Shown one piece after another: positions 8,183 to 16,608 of a stretch of 64,000 nt of DNA (position 1 is its first letter; each line of letters opens with the position of its first letter). Position numbers and translations under genes: made by a program. Origin of the DNA: Olsenella_L kribbiana (lineage in GTDB: Bacteria > Actinomycetota > Coriobacteriia > Coriobacteriales > Atopobiaceae); the NCBI RefSeq assembly GCF_036408795.1, contig NZ_JAZGJP010000006.1:62001-126000 (forward strand), given 5' to 3'. Under the pieces are notes generated by a model. It was given only the letters and a program-made list of their open reading frames with translations, made no database searches and was not told where the DNA came from.

Positions 8183-9298
8183 TCAGAAGACAAGCATCTC
8201 GTCGCGGTGCACAAGCGGCGCACCTTCACGTTCAGGAAGGAAGCGCTCGATCACATCGAGCTTGAGGCCGTGGATGCGCATGACCTCGTCAGCTGAGTAG
8301 CGCGTGATGCCTCGTGCCACGAGCATCCCATCCTCCGCACGGATGTCCACGACATCTCCTGCCGCATACTCCCCTTCTGTGGCTATGACACCTGCAGGAA
8401 GAAGGGACGAGCCTCTGTCGACAAGCGCATGGACTGCACCCTCATCCACCGTGAGCGTTCCCTGGGGAACGCCTGCAAGGCCGATCCAGAGCTTGCGGGC
8501 GCCTTCATGCGCAGCGTGTCCGGCAAAAGCCTCGAAGCGCGTGCCGACCTTCTTGCCGTGCACGACATCGACGAGCACGTCCGCCTTTCTGCCTTCGCAT
8601 ATCGTCATCGGTATCCCGGCAGCAAGCATGGCTCGCGCAGCCCTCAGCTTCGATGCCATCCCTCCAGTGCCGAAGGCAGACCCTGCGCCCGTAGCTCCTG
8701 CGAGGATCTCGGGCGTGAGCTCCTCGACACGCGGAATGAGCTTGGCTTCGGGATGGGTGGAGGGGTTTGCCGTATAGAGGCCCTCCACATCAGAGAGGAT
8801 CACATAGAGGCTTGCTCCCACGAGGGCCGAGACGATGGCGCCGAGCATATCATTGTCGGAAAACGAGAGCTCTGCGACAGAGACCGTATCGTTCTCGTTC
8901 ACGATGGGGACGACGCCGAGCTCCAGGAGGCGCTCGAAGGTGTTTCTCGTATTGAGATAGCACTCCCTGTCGACGACGTCCCTTCTTGTCATGAGCACCT
9001 GGCCCGCAGCATGTCCGCTCTGGGAGAGAACCTCTGCGTAGATCTCCGTGAGAGCTGCCTGGCCAGCAGCACAGCAGGCCTGAAGCGTCGGCAGGTCCTT
9101 CGGGCGTGCCTTGAGCCCCAGGCGCTCCATGCCGGCGGCAGCAGCGCCAGATGACACGACGACGACCTCATGCCCTTCGTCCATGAGACGCGCCACCTGG
9201 CTGCAGAGGCTGCCGATGAACGCATGGTCAGGTGCGCCTGCGGCATCCACAAGCGTGGAAGAGCCAATCTTCACGACGATGGGGCCTTGTCCTCCCAC
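8183..9298 (-). CDS. proB: glutamate 5-kinase
   Basis: Phosphorylates glutamate in the first step of proline synthesis. The 371-residue protein has an amino-acid kinase domain ('IVVKIGSSTLVD', 'VVVSSGAAAAGMERLG', 'NENDTVS') and a C-terminal PUA domain (about residues 275-360). The start is taken as GTG at 9298, one base after the obg stop, with GAGGGGG about nine bases upstream inside obg. Longer starts would lie within obg in another frame. No proA is seen in the window. Confidence 0.93.
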   Translation of the reverse strand: MGGQGPIVVKIGSSTLVDAAGAPDHAFIGSLCSQVARLMDEGHEVVVVSSGAAAAGMERLGLKARPKDLPTLQACCAAGQAALTEIYAEVLSQSGHAAGQVLMTRRDVVDRECYLNTRNTFERLLELGVVPIVNENDTVSVAELSFSDNDMLGAIVSALVGASLYVILSDVEGLYTANPSTHPEAKLIPRVEELTPEILAGATGAGSAFGTGGMASKLRAARAMLAAGIPMTICEGRKADVLVDVVHGKKVGTRFEAFAGHAAHEGARKLWIGLAGVPQGTLTVDEGAVHALVDRGSSLLPAGVIATEGEYAAGDVVDIRAEDGMLVARGITRYSADEVMRIHGLKLDVIERFLPEREGAPLVHRDEMLVF

Positions 9299-9299
9299 G

Positions 9300-10697
9300 C
9301 TATTCGTCCCCCTCGATGAACTCCTCGACGACCTCGTCGTCAGAGTCCTTGAGCTCAGCGTACTCATCGTCGTGGTCCGGGCTTTCGTAGGTGAAGGCAT
9401 AGCCCAGGATGCGCACCTCGTCGCCGTCCTTCACGCCAGCCTTCTGGAGACGCTCGTCCAGGCCGATCCTCTCGAAGCGGTGCATGAGGTAGGAGATGCC
9501 CTCCTCGTTGTCCCAGTCGGTCTGGATGACCATGCGCTCGACACCGACGCCCGAGACGCGCCAGACATTGCCGCCGAGGTTCTTGATATCGATGCGGCGG
9601 TCGCGGCGGCGCCTGTCGGCCTCCCAGTCGCGGATCGGCTTCTCTTCAGCTGCCTTCCTGGCTTCCTCTGCCGCCTTGCTCCTGAGCTCGAAGACCTCTT
9701 CTGCCGTGGCATCCATGAGTGCATCGATGCCGGCACCCGTCACGCAGGAGACGGCAAAGAACGGATATCCCGCTTTCTCGGCTGCAGCACGGACGCGCTC
9801 GACATTCTCTTCGGTCCCCGGCATATCGCACTTGTTCGCGACGACGATCTGGGGACGTACAGCGAGGTCCTCGGCATAGGCTGCGAGCTCATCGTTGATG
9901 ACCTCGAAGTCATGCACAGGGTCTCTTCCCTCATAGGAGCCGGTCACGTCCACGACATGCATGATGAGGGCGGTACGCTCGATATGGCGGAGGAACTCGT
10001 GCCCCAGGCCCTTGCCTTCGCTTGCACCCTCGATGAGGCCAGGTACATCGGCAACGACGAAGGAGTGGCCATTGCGGGCACGGACCATGCCGAGGTTCGG
10101 GACAAGCGTCGTGAACGGATAGTCGGCAATCTTCGGACGGGCTGCGCTCATGCGGGCGATGAGCGAGCTCTTGCCGACAGATGGCATGCCAACAAGGGCA
10201 GCGTCTGCCATGAGCTTCATCTCGAGCTCAATCCAGTGATCCTGCGAAGGCTCGCCCTTCTCGGCAAAGGCCGGAGAGCGCCTGACGGATGTCACGAAGT
10301 GGATGTTGCCACGGCCTCCGATGCCGCCAGGGGCTACGACGACGCGCTCGCCGGGATGCGTGAGGTCTGCAATCTGGTAGAGCGGCTTCTGCGTCTCATG
10401 GTCGAGCTCGCGCACGACGGTGCCGAGAGGCACCTTGAGGATCAGGTCCTCGCCGTCCTTGCCGTGCTTTCTCGCTCCCTGGCCATGCGTGCCGCGCTCT
10501 GCCTTGAAGTGATGCTTGTAGCGGTAGTCGATGAGCGACGAGAGCTGGGGGTCCGCCTCGAGGATGACATCTCCTCCGCGTCCGCCATCTCCGCCGTCAG
10601 GCCCGCCTTTCGGCACATAGGCCTCGCGCCTGAATGACATGCATCCAGCGCCGCCGTTGCCGCCTTGTACGTTGATATGGGCAAAGTCAGTGAACAT
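9300..10697 (-). CDS. obg: Obg-family GTPase
   Basis: Essential GTPase linked to 50S assembly and stress response, 465 residues. Domains in order: the glycine-rich Obg fold (residues 1-158, 'GGNGGAGCMSFRREAYVPKG'), the G domain with P-loop 'GMPSVGKSS', 'DVPGLIEGA' and 'NKCD', and the C-terminal OCT domain found in Gram-positive Obg proteins, ending in an acidic tail. AAGGAGGGG precedes the ATG. A TATACT element in the gap after the rpmA terminator may be its own -10 box. Confidence 0.96.
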   Translation of the reverse strand: MFTDFAHINVQGGNGGAGCMSFRREAYVPKGGPDGGDGGRGGDVILEADPQLSSLIDYRYKHHFKAERGTHGQGARKHGKDGEDLILKVPLGTVVRELDHETQKPLYQIADLTHPGERVVVAPGGIGGRGNIHFVTSVRRSPAFAEKGEPSQDHWIELEMKLMADAALVGMPSVGKSSLIARMSAARPKIADYPFTTLVPNLGMVRARNGHSFVVADVPGLIEGASEGKGLGHEFLRHIERTALIMHVVDVTGSYEGRDPVHDFEVINDELAAYAEDLAVRPQIVVANKCDMPGTEENVERVRAAAEKAGYPFFAVSCVTGAGIDALMDATAEEVFELRSKAAEEARKAAEEKPIRDWEADRRRRDRRIDIKNLGGNVWRVSGVGVERMVIQTDWDNEEGISYLMHRFERIGLDERLQKAGVKDGDEVRILGYAFTYESPDHDDEYAELKDSDDEVVEEFIEGDE

Positions 10698-10770
10698 CGC
10701 CCCTCCTTGTATCGTGCTCTACTCAATCGAGTATATCGGTTGTCGTTCTATCTGCCCCGAAAACGTCTTC

Positions 10771-10804
10771 GAGAAAAGAAAAGGGACCCTCGGAAGGGTC
10801 CCTT
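10771..10804 (-). terminator. intrinsic terminator after rplU-rpmA
   Basis: A perfect 10-bp stem AAGGGACCCT/AGGGTCCCTT with a 4-base loop (10781-10804) is followed on the minus strand by TTCTTTTCTC. It separates rplU-rpmA from obg. Confidence 0.85.
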
Positions 10805-10827
10805 CAGCAATGCGTGTCCAACAATTG

Positions 10828-11085
10828 CTACGCGGTGGTCGCCGTACGGACGTGCACCATGTGCTTCTTGCCCTTGGTGAACTCGACGGTGCCAGCCTTG
10901 AGTGCAAACAGGGTGTAATCCCTGCCGCAGCCGACGTTCTCGCCCGGTGCGATGTGCGTGCCGCACTGACGAACGAGGACCTCGCCCTCCTTCACTGTCT
11001 GGCCACCAAAACGCTTGGTGCCGAGACGCTGACCGCGAGAATCGCGGCCGTTGCGAGAGGAGCCGCCGCCCTTCTTATGTGCCAT
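10828..11085 (-). CDS. rpmA: 50S ribosomal protein L27
   Basis: 85-residue ribosomal protein L27, located near the peptidyl-transferase centre. The mature-type N-terminus 'MAHKKGGGSSRNGRDS' starts directly at the ATG, without the Firmicutes-type propeptide that needs cleavage. It is second in the rplU-rpmA unit, 39 bases after rplU, and is followed by a strong terminator. Confidence 0.97.
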   Translation of the reverse strand: MAHKKGGGSSRNGRDSRGQRLGTKRFGGQTVKEGEVLVRQCGTHIAPGENVGCGRDYTLFALKAGTVEFTKGKKHMVHVRTATTA

Positions 11086-11124
11086 GAGAGTACCTGCCTA
11101 TCTGCTTGCTATACCGAACGGAAT

Positions 11125-11466
11125 TTACTCGGCCGACTCTGCAGACTTTGCTGCAGCCTCGACGGGGAGAGCCTTGATGCGGATCCTCGTGAGGTTCTGA
11201 CGATGGCCACGGGTGCGGTGATAGCGCTTGCGCTTCTTGAACTTGAAAACGAGCTGCTTCTCACCCTTAAACTGCTCCAGCACCTCGGCGGTAACCTTCT
11301 TGTCGGAGAGGGTGGATGCGTCAACAGTGACCTCCTGGCCATCGTTGAGCATGAGGACGTCAAGCTGGACTTCGTCGCCGGGCTGGGCATCGAGCTTCTC
11401 GACGTCGATGATATCGCCCTCGGCAACCTTGTACTGCTTGCCGCCAGTTGAAACGATTGCGTACAT
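11125..11466 (-). CDS. rplU: 50S ribosomal protein L21
   Basis: 113-residue ribosomal protein L21, with N-terminus 'MYAIVSTGGKQYKV' and the C-terminal 'HRTRGHRQNLTRIRI' RNA-binding region plus a short Ala/Ser/Glu tail. The ATG at 11466 is chosen over an ATG 15 bases upstream because it matches the family start and has GAAGGG at correct spacing. A good promoter lies 42 bases upstream. Confidence 0.97.
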   Translation of the reverse strand: MYAIVSTGGKQYKVAEGDIIDVEKLDAQPGDEVQLDVLMLNDGQEVTVDASTLSDKKVTAEVLEQFKGEKQLVFKFKKRKRYHRTRGHRQNLTRIRIKALPVEAAAKSAESAE

Positions 11467-11507
11467 GTGTGAACCCTTCATTGCTGATTTGAGTGCAACA
11501 GCTAGCT

Positions 11508-11536
11508 ATTCTACTAGCGCTCAGAACAATCGTCAA
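11508..11536 (-). promoter_or_regulatory. promoter of rplU-rpmA
   Basis: Minus-strand TTGACG (-35, 11531-11536) and TAGAAT (-10, 11508-11513) separated by exactly 17 bases, about 42 bases before the rplU start. Confidence 0.75.
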
Positions 11537-11684
11537 TCAGAAAAAGTCAGCTAGCTGCGGTTTTAGTGCGAAATGTGAACGTTCCTTCATGAGATGCCTT
11601 TTGCGTAACAAAGAATAGCCCTCCTGCATGCCATTCCTGCCTAAAGATATCGGCACTCCACAGCTTCACCACGCACCTCATCTG

Positions 11685-12683
11685 CTAGGAAAGCGTGATA
11701 TAGCCATCTCCTTCATCTTTCGGTGCTTCAGGAAGCGTTGCCTGGGCAAGAGGCACGATCCTGGGCTGCTCTTGCTCCTGACGCTCGGGCGCTGCCTCCC
11801 CGCCCTGCGCACCTGCCAGAGCAGAGACGAACTCCTGGATATTGCTCCAGATCTCAGGCATGTCACCTGCAAGGTGCGTTTCGACAGCCCAGGCGGAAAG
11901 CACAGTTCCTCCGTAGGCGACAGAAGCCTTCAGGGCCCAGCCGATGCCAGGAACTGCCCCTGCAAGCGTGCGGGCAATGGCACGATAGGCAAAGCCTGCA
12001 CCGAAGACGCCCGCAAGATCTGCCGCTGCCTCGGGGCCGGGCTTCTTCCCATAGACGCCCATGAGATCGAGTGCCAGGCGCTCCTGCTCGGCCAGCATGA
12101 TCGGAAGGTCCGAGCCTGGGATGAGCGAGATGGCACCGACACCCATATTCGCCAATGCGCTCTGCCGAACAAGCGCAGAGGCGACAGCCTTCCTGCAGAA
12201 CGGGAAGGCAGCGGCAAGGAGGATGCGCTCCTCCTGGGCAGCAAGCGCAAGCGCAAGCTTCGAAAGGATGGCTTCCTCGCCTGCAGCAGCCACGATATCG
12301 ACCGTGTCCTCGAGCTCGCGCGGCAGCTCCTGGGGAGCCTCGAGCGCAGACGGGACGACGAAGATGCAGCCGCACTTCCTGCGTACGCAGGCAAGCGCAA
12401 TCTGGGCCGCCTCTTTCGGCTGCGTGCCGACAAGCACGACTGCCAGATCGGTATCGGCATCAGGTGCCGTCTCAGCCCTCGAAGAGAGATCCCAGACCAG
12501 GACATGCGCCCGCGCGGTCTCAGGCACGAAGCAGCGCTTCATTGCAGAGATCTCGTCGGCAGGAGCGCCAGCGCCGACAAGCACCTCGACCTTCACGCTG
12601 GACTCCGAGCGGTCCTGCGCCATCTTCATGGCGCCGGCAACCTCGAATATCCTGCTGAAGGGTATTCCTTTGCTCTTGGCCAC
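11685..12683 (-). CDS. DUF697/YcjF-like protein of unknown function
   Basis: 332-residue protein, last gene of the mre-rod cluster. The N-terminal half looks like a degenerate nucleotide-binding fold with no P-loop lysine motif ('VEVLVGAGAPADE', 'VLVWDLSS', 'AVVLVGTQPKE'). The C-terminal half (about residues 150-270) has hydrophobic alpha-helical stretches such as 'NMGVGAISLIPGSDLPIML' and 'GAGFAYRAIARTLAGAVPG', which resemble the DUF697 membrane domain found behind small GTPases. The start is GTG at 12683 with GGAGG four bases upstream. Its place after rodA suggests a link to envelope growth, but no reaction can be assigned. Confidence 0.7.
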   Translation of the reverse strand: MAKSKGIPFSRIFEVAGAMKMAQDRSESSVKVEVLVGAGAPADEISAMKRCFVPETARAHVLVWDLSSRAETAPDADTDLAVVLVGTQPKEAAQIALACVRRKCGCIFVVPSALEAPQELPRELEDTVDIVAAAGEEAILSKLALALAAQEERILLAAAFPFCRKAVASALVRQSALANMGVGAISLIPGSDLPIMLAEQERLALDLMGVYGKKPGPEAAADLAGVFGAGFAYRAIARTLAGAVPGIGWALKASVAYGGTVLSAWAVETHLAGDMPEIWSNIQEFVSALAGAQGGEAAPERQEQEQPRIVPLAQATLPEAPKDEGDGYITLS

Positions 12684-12710
12684 AATGCCTCCGATCCTGA
12701 AGTCCAGGCC

Positions 12711-13943
12711 TTACGCGGACTTCGTCCTGTTCCGCCATATCGACTGCACGACACCCACCGCCGTGATCTGCGCCAGCATCGACGACGAGCCGAAGCTGAT
12801 GAAGGGCAGCGGGATGCCCGTGATGGGCATGATGCCTATACACATACCCACATTCTCGAGCACCTGGAACGTCCACATGGCAACAATGCCGACAAGCACG
12901 AGCTTTGCAAACGTCGTCTCCACCTTGAGGGCAAGCGCAAGCGTCGAGAAGATGAGCCAGCCGAAGAGGCCCAGGAGCACGAGCGCGCCCAGGAAACCGA
13001 ATTCCTCCGAAAGCAGGGCAAAGACGAAGTCGGTATGGGCTTCAGGCAGAAATCCTGCAATCGTCTGTGTCGCGTTCTCGACGCCCTTGCCGAAGAAGCC
13101 GCCCGAGCCGACAGCGATCTTGGCCTGCGCCAGGTTGTAGCCGTCTCCTGTCGGGTCGACCGAAGGATCGACGAAGACGATGAGTCGGTTCAGCTGGTAT
13201 TCCTTCAGGATATGGGGCAGCCCTTCTGTCATCGACGTGGCGATGATGAGGGCAGCGCCGATGACGATCAAGGCGATGGTCACGAGCACCCAGCTTCTCT
13301 TCGCGCCGCCGCAGATGATGACGCAGGCACCCGAGAAGAGAAGCACGAGGCCTGTACCCAGGTCAGGCTGCGTCATGATCAGCACGAACGGGAAGAGCAG
13401 GGTCCCGCAGAGCTTCACATAGTCCCTGAGCGTCTCTATCCTGCCGTTGTATTCCGCTGTGACTGATGCCATGAGGAAGATCGTCACGAGCTTTGCGATT
13501 TCCGATGGCTGGAAGCGAAGGCCGATGCCGGGAATCTGGATCCAGCCCGTCATGCCCTTGGCAGAGACGCCGATGAAAGGAATGCTCGGCAGGAGCAGCA
13601 GCACGGCATCTGCAACCATGAGGGCCGTGCGCATGTTTGCAAGCGTGCGGTAGTCATAGCGCCAGATCATGAAGGCGAAGATGCAGCCGATGAGCACACC
13701 TATCGCCTGGCGCGGGAGGGAGGCTTCCGATATCGAGAGCGAGGCTGACCACTGAACGATAAGTCCATAGGCCACAAGGAGCATTGCCGGCACGAGCTGG
13801 GGAAGATAGACCTTCGATGCGATGCCAGAGCTGCGCCGGACGGTCGCGTGCCTGCCGCCTCCGTGCCTGCCATGGCTGCCGTTCAGAGCATGCGCCATCC
13901 TGTCGAAGAAGCCTTCCTGCGACCTGGGCGTTCTGTACTGCAT
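12711..13943 (-). CDS. rodA: RodA-type SEDS peptidoglycan glycosyltransferase
   Basis: Polytopic membrane protein of 410 residues from the FtsW/RodA (SEDS) family, which polymerises glycan strands during cell elongation with PBP2. About ten hydrophobic segments are seen after a basic 45-residue N-terminal tail. Family motifs include 'GWIQIPGIGLRFQPSEIAK', 'TQPDLGTGLVLL', 'GSGGFFGKG', 'LPEAHTDFVFALLSEEFGF' and 'GIPLPFISFG'. It follows mrdA by 18 bases, which supports RodA rather than FtsW. Confidence 0.93.
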   Translation of the reverse strand: MQYRTPRSQEGFFDRMAHALNGSHGRHGGGRHATVRRSSGIASKVYLPQLVPAMLLVAYGLIVQWSASLSISEASLPRQAIGVLIGCIFAFMIWRYDYRTLANMRTALMVADAVLLLLPSIPFIGVSAKGMTGWIQIPGIGLRFQPSEIAKLVTIFLMASVTAEYNGRIETLRDYVKLCGTLLFPFVLIMTQPDLGTGLVLLFSGACVIICGGAKRSWVLVTIALIVIGAALIIATSMTEGLPHILKEYQLNRLIVFVDPSVDPTGDGYNLAQAKIAVGSGGFFGKGVENATQTIAGFLPEAHTDFVFALLSEEFGFLGALVLLGLFGWLIFSTLALALKVETTFAKLVLVGIVAMWTFQVLENVGMCIGIMPITGIPLPFISFGSSSMLAQITAVGVVQSIWRNRTKSA

Positions 13944-13961
13944 CTTGTCCTCCTCTCTCCC

Positions 13962-15992
13962 CTAGCGGGCACCGCTCGTGCTGCTTGCATCGGATGTATC
14001 CGGCTCGTTGTAGATGGCACCGAAGACGTCACGCACACCACGCATGGCAGAGTTCTCGCCGTAGCCGCCTTCCTCGACAACGCAGGCGCAGACATACTTC
14101 GGGCTCTCTGCAGGAGCATAGGCCACGAACCAGCCGACCGGGTCCTTGCCATTGACCTCGCCCGTGCCGGTCTTTCCTTCGACGGAGACGGAGAGCGAGC
14201 TGAAGTGGGCAATGATGTTCGTCGATTCCTTCTCGAGCACGCCGCGCAGGCCCTTCTTGATGGTCGAGAAGTAGGTGGCATCCTCTGTCGGCGAGAGCGC
14301 AATCTCGGGCTGGTATTCGACGACCGTGCCCGAGGCTCCCTGCGCCTGCACGCCCTTGAGCACATGCGGGCGCCAGATTGGGCCTTCATTCGCGATGCCT
14401 GCATAGGCGCATGCCATCTGCAGAGGCGTCACGAGCAGGTCGCCCTGGCCGATGGAGAGGTTCGTCTGGTCGCCGCCCATCCATGTGCGGGTGTCCTCGT
14501 CGTAGGCGCTGTAGTACTCGTTCTTCCAATCAGCATCAGGCACGCGTCCTGACGCCTCGCTCGGAAGGTCGATATCGTAGGTCGAGCCCAGGCCCCACAT
14601 GCGCAGATGATCCTGCTGGGCTTCCGGATTGTCAGAGAGATAGAATGCCTTGCCGATCTCATAGAAGACGACGTCGCACGAATACGTGATGCCCGTCTCG
14701 ATCGTCATTGTTCCATGTCCGGTCTTCTTCCAGCAGTACTGGCCATATGCCTCGCCGAAGCCTGTCCAGAGGCCCGCGCAGTAGTAAGTCGAAGTGATGG
14801 TCGCGATGCCATTCGAGAGCGCAGCGAAGCTTGTGAGCGGCTTGATCGTCGAGGCAGAGCAGTACTGGCCCTGGATGGCACGGTTGATCAGAGGATACAT
14901 ACCCTCTTCCGAGTTCAGCGCATTCCAGTCGTCGTTCGATATGCCACCGACAAAGACCGACGGAGAGAATGAGGGCGCCGAGGCCATGCCCAGGATCTCG
15001 CCGTTCGTGACATCCATGCAGAGGATGGCGCCTGCCTTGCAGTCCTTGTAGCCAAGGTCGTTTGCAACCTTGATGGCATGGGCAAGGCCACTCTCGCAGT
15101 CCTGCTGGATCGCAAGGTCGAGCGTCAGCAGCACATCGGAGCCTGCCTGAGGATCGACCGTCGTCGAGTACGACGTGACATTGCCCGAGGCATCGACGTA
15201 GACCGTCTGCTCGCCACGGACGCCCTGAAGGACATTCTCGTATTCGTATTCGACGCCTGCCTGGCCGACCGTATCTCCTGACTCGTATTCGATGGCACCC
15301 TCATCGGTCGAGGTGCCTGATGCCGCCAGCTGGTCGCTCGTGACCGTGCCGGCGTATCCCAGAACCTGGCCAGCAAGCGAGCCATACGGATAGCTTCTCT
15401 GTGTCCTTTCCTGCACCGTGACGCCAGTGAAGAGATCGGGGTGCTCTTCGAGGTAGGCCACAACGCGGATAGAGACATCGACCATCACGGGACGGGCAGA
15501 CTGGGCGCCTTCCGAGGAATCCTCGATCTTCCTCTTCACGGCCATGCGGGGCATGCCAAGAAGGTTGCCGAGAAGCTGCATCTCCACGTCGTCGTTCTCG
15601 ACCTCAGAGTCTGCGACAACGGTGAGGCTCGGACGGTTCGTCACGAGCTCCTTGCCATTGCGGTCGAGGATGCGTCCGCGGGGAGCGGCAATCGAAATGG
15701 TCCTCGTACGGTTCGATTCTGCCTGGGCAGCATACTCGTCAGAGGAGACGAGCTGCATGGACCAGAGACGTGCAAGGAGTACCGCGATGGCGCCACCGGA
15801 GAAGATGCCGAGGCCCATGATGCGGTTCCTGATCGTCGTGTCGCCGGAGTCATCGTTTCCGCCCGCTGCACGCGGAGCCGAGCCGCCGATATCGAACTTG
15901 AAGCGCATCTCCCCACGCGAGAAGAGAAGCACGAGGCCCGCCACGACGATGATCGAGACGAGCACGAGGATGATGATGGTGGAAAGGCTCAC
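13962..15992 (-). CDS. mrdA: penicillin-binding protein 2 (transpeptidase)
   Basis: Class B penicillin-binding protein, 676 residues, that crosslinks peptidoglycan for elongation together with RodA. One N-terminal membrane anchor (about 4-25) and a second hydrophobic stretch (about 60-80) precede the dimerisation domain ('ISIAAPRGRILDRNGKELV'). Catalytic motifs are 'SASTIKP' (SxxK), 'SCD' in 'ITYSCDVVFYE' and 'EGKTGTGE' (KTG). SxD in place of SxN is usual for PBP2-type enzymes. The start is GTG at 15992, two bases after the mreD stop. The C-terminus ends in a short Ser/Thr-rich tail. Confidence 0.93.
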   Translation of the reverse strand: MSLSTIIILVLVSIIVVAGLVLLFSRGEMRFKFDIGGSAPRAAGGNDDSGDTTIRNRIMGLGIFSGGAIAVLLARLWSMQLVSSDEYAAQAESNRTRTISIAAPRGRILDRNGKELVTNRPSLTVVADSEVENDDVEMQLLGNLLGMPRMAVKRKIEDSSEGAQSARPVMVDVSIRVVAYLEEHPDLFTGVTVQERTQRSYPYGSLAGQVLGYAGTVTSDQLAASGTSTDEGAIEYESGDTVGQAGVEYEYENVLQGVRGEQTVYVDASGNVTSYSTTVDPQAGSDVLLTLDLAIQQDCESGLAHAIKVANDLGYKDCKAGAILCMDVTNGEILGMASAPSFSPSVFVGGISNDDWNALNSEEGMYPLINRAIQGQYCSASTIKPLTSFAALSNGIATITSTYYCAGLWTGFGEAYGQYCWKKTGHGTMTIETGITYSCDVVFYEIGKAFYLSDNPEAQQDHLRMWGLGSTYDIDLPSEASGRVPDADWKNEYYSAYDEDTRTWMGGDQTNLSIGQGDLLVTPLQMACAYAGIANEGPIWRPHVLKGVQAQGASGTVVEYQPEIALSPTEDATYFSTIKKGLRGVLEKESTNIIAHFSSLSVSVEGKTGTGEVNGKDPVGWFVAYAPAESPKYVCACVVEEGGYGENSAMRGVRDVFGAIYNEPDTSDASSTSGAR

Positions 15993-15994
15993 AG

Positions 15995-16591
15995 CTAGAT
16001 CTTCCGCCCTCTGGTGCCGAGATGTCCCTGGCTGCGCCTGCGGGTATTGCCAAGCGTCGGCATCTTCGTCCCGAGGCTGCGGTTCAGGGTCGCGCCCGAA
16101 GACTGCGGACGCGAATAGAAGAGATAGAACGGAATGGCAAAGAGCGCCGTCAGGAAGAAGGACGGCAGGCTCCTTGTCAGAATCATATCGATGAATGAGG
16201 CGCTCAAGCCGGTCAGGAGCATCGCGAGCCCATAGAGAAGGCTGACTGCGAAGCAGCTGATGAGGCCATTCACGAGCGCTGCTCCCGGGTCGTCATTCAG
16301 CTTGTTCCTTGCCTCGATGCCGAGGATGTAGGAGGAGAGCGTCAGCAGGAATGCCATGAGCCCCATCGGGCTCGATGCCCCCAGGTCATAGATAATGCCT
16401 GCCGCAAAGCCCATCACGACACCGGTAGGGCCGCCGACCGTGAGCGCGAAGGTCGCAGAGAAGATGAAGGCAAAGTTCGGATGCCCGTTTGCGATCGCGA
16501 TATAGGGAGCCACGGCAAGCTGCAGCACGAGGCAGACGATCCCCAGAACGAGCGCATCGTGACGATATCTGTTCGTGTCCTGTATCTGCAT
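15995..16591 (-). CDS. mreD: rod shape-determining protein MreD
   Basis: 198-residue integral membrane protein with about five hydrophobic segments, including 'GIVCLVLQLAVAPYIAIA' and 'LFAIPFYLFYS'. MreD family members bridge MreC and the PBP2/RodA elongation machinery. Sequence conservation in the family is low, so the call leans on topology and on its position between mreC and mrdA. The basic C-terminal tail after residue 168 is probably cytosolic. Confidence 0.88.
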   Translation of the reverse strand: MQIQDTNRYRHDALVLGIVCLVLQLAVAPYIAIANGHPNFAFIFSATFALTVGGPTGVVMGFAAGIIYDLGASSPMGLMAFLLTLSSYILGIEARNKLNDDPGAALVNGLISCFAVSLLYGLAMLLTGLSASFIDMILTRSLPSFFLTALFAIPFYLFYSRPQSSGATLNRSLGTKMPTLGNTRRRSQGHLGTRGRKI

Positions 16592-16608
16592 GAGGTCTCC
16601 TGCCTTGC

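Noticed and set aside
11628..13466. Plus-strand open frame of about 612 codons opposite the DUF697-like and rodA genes
   Set aside because: Arg/His-rich translation without any family signature; the minus strand has RodA motifs.
13962..15992. Apparent loss of the SxN motif in PBP2 (SCD instead)
   Set aside because: SxD is the usual form in PBP2-type transpeptidases, so it is not a defect.
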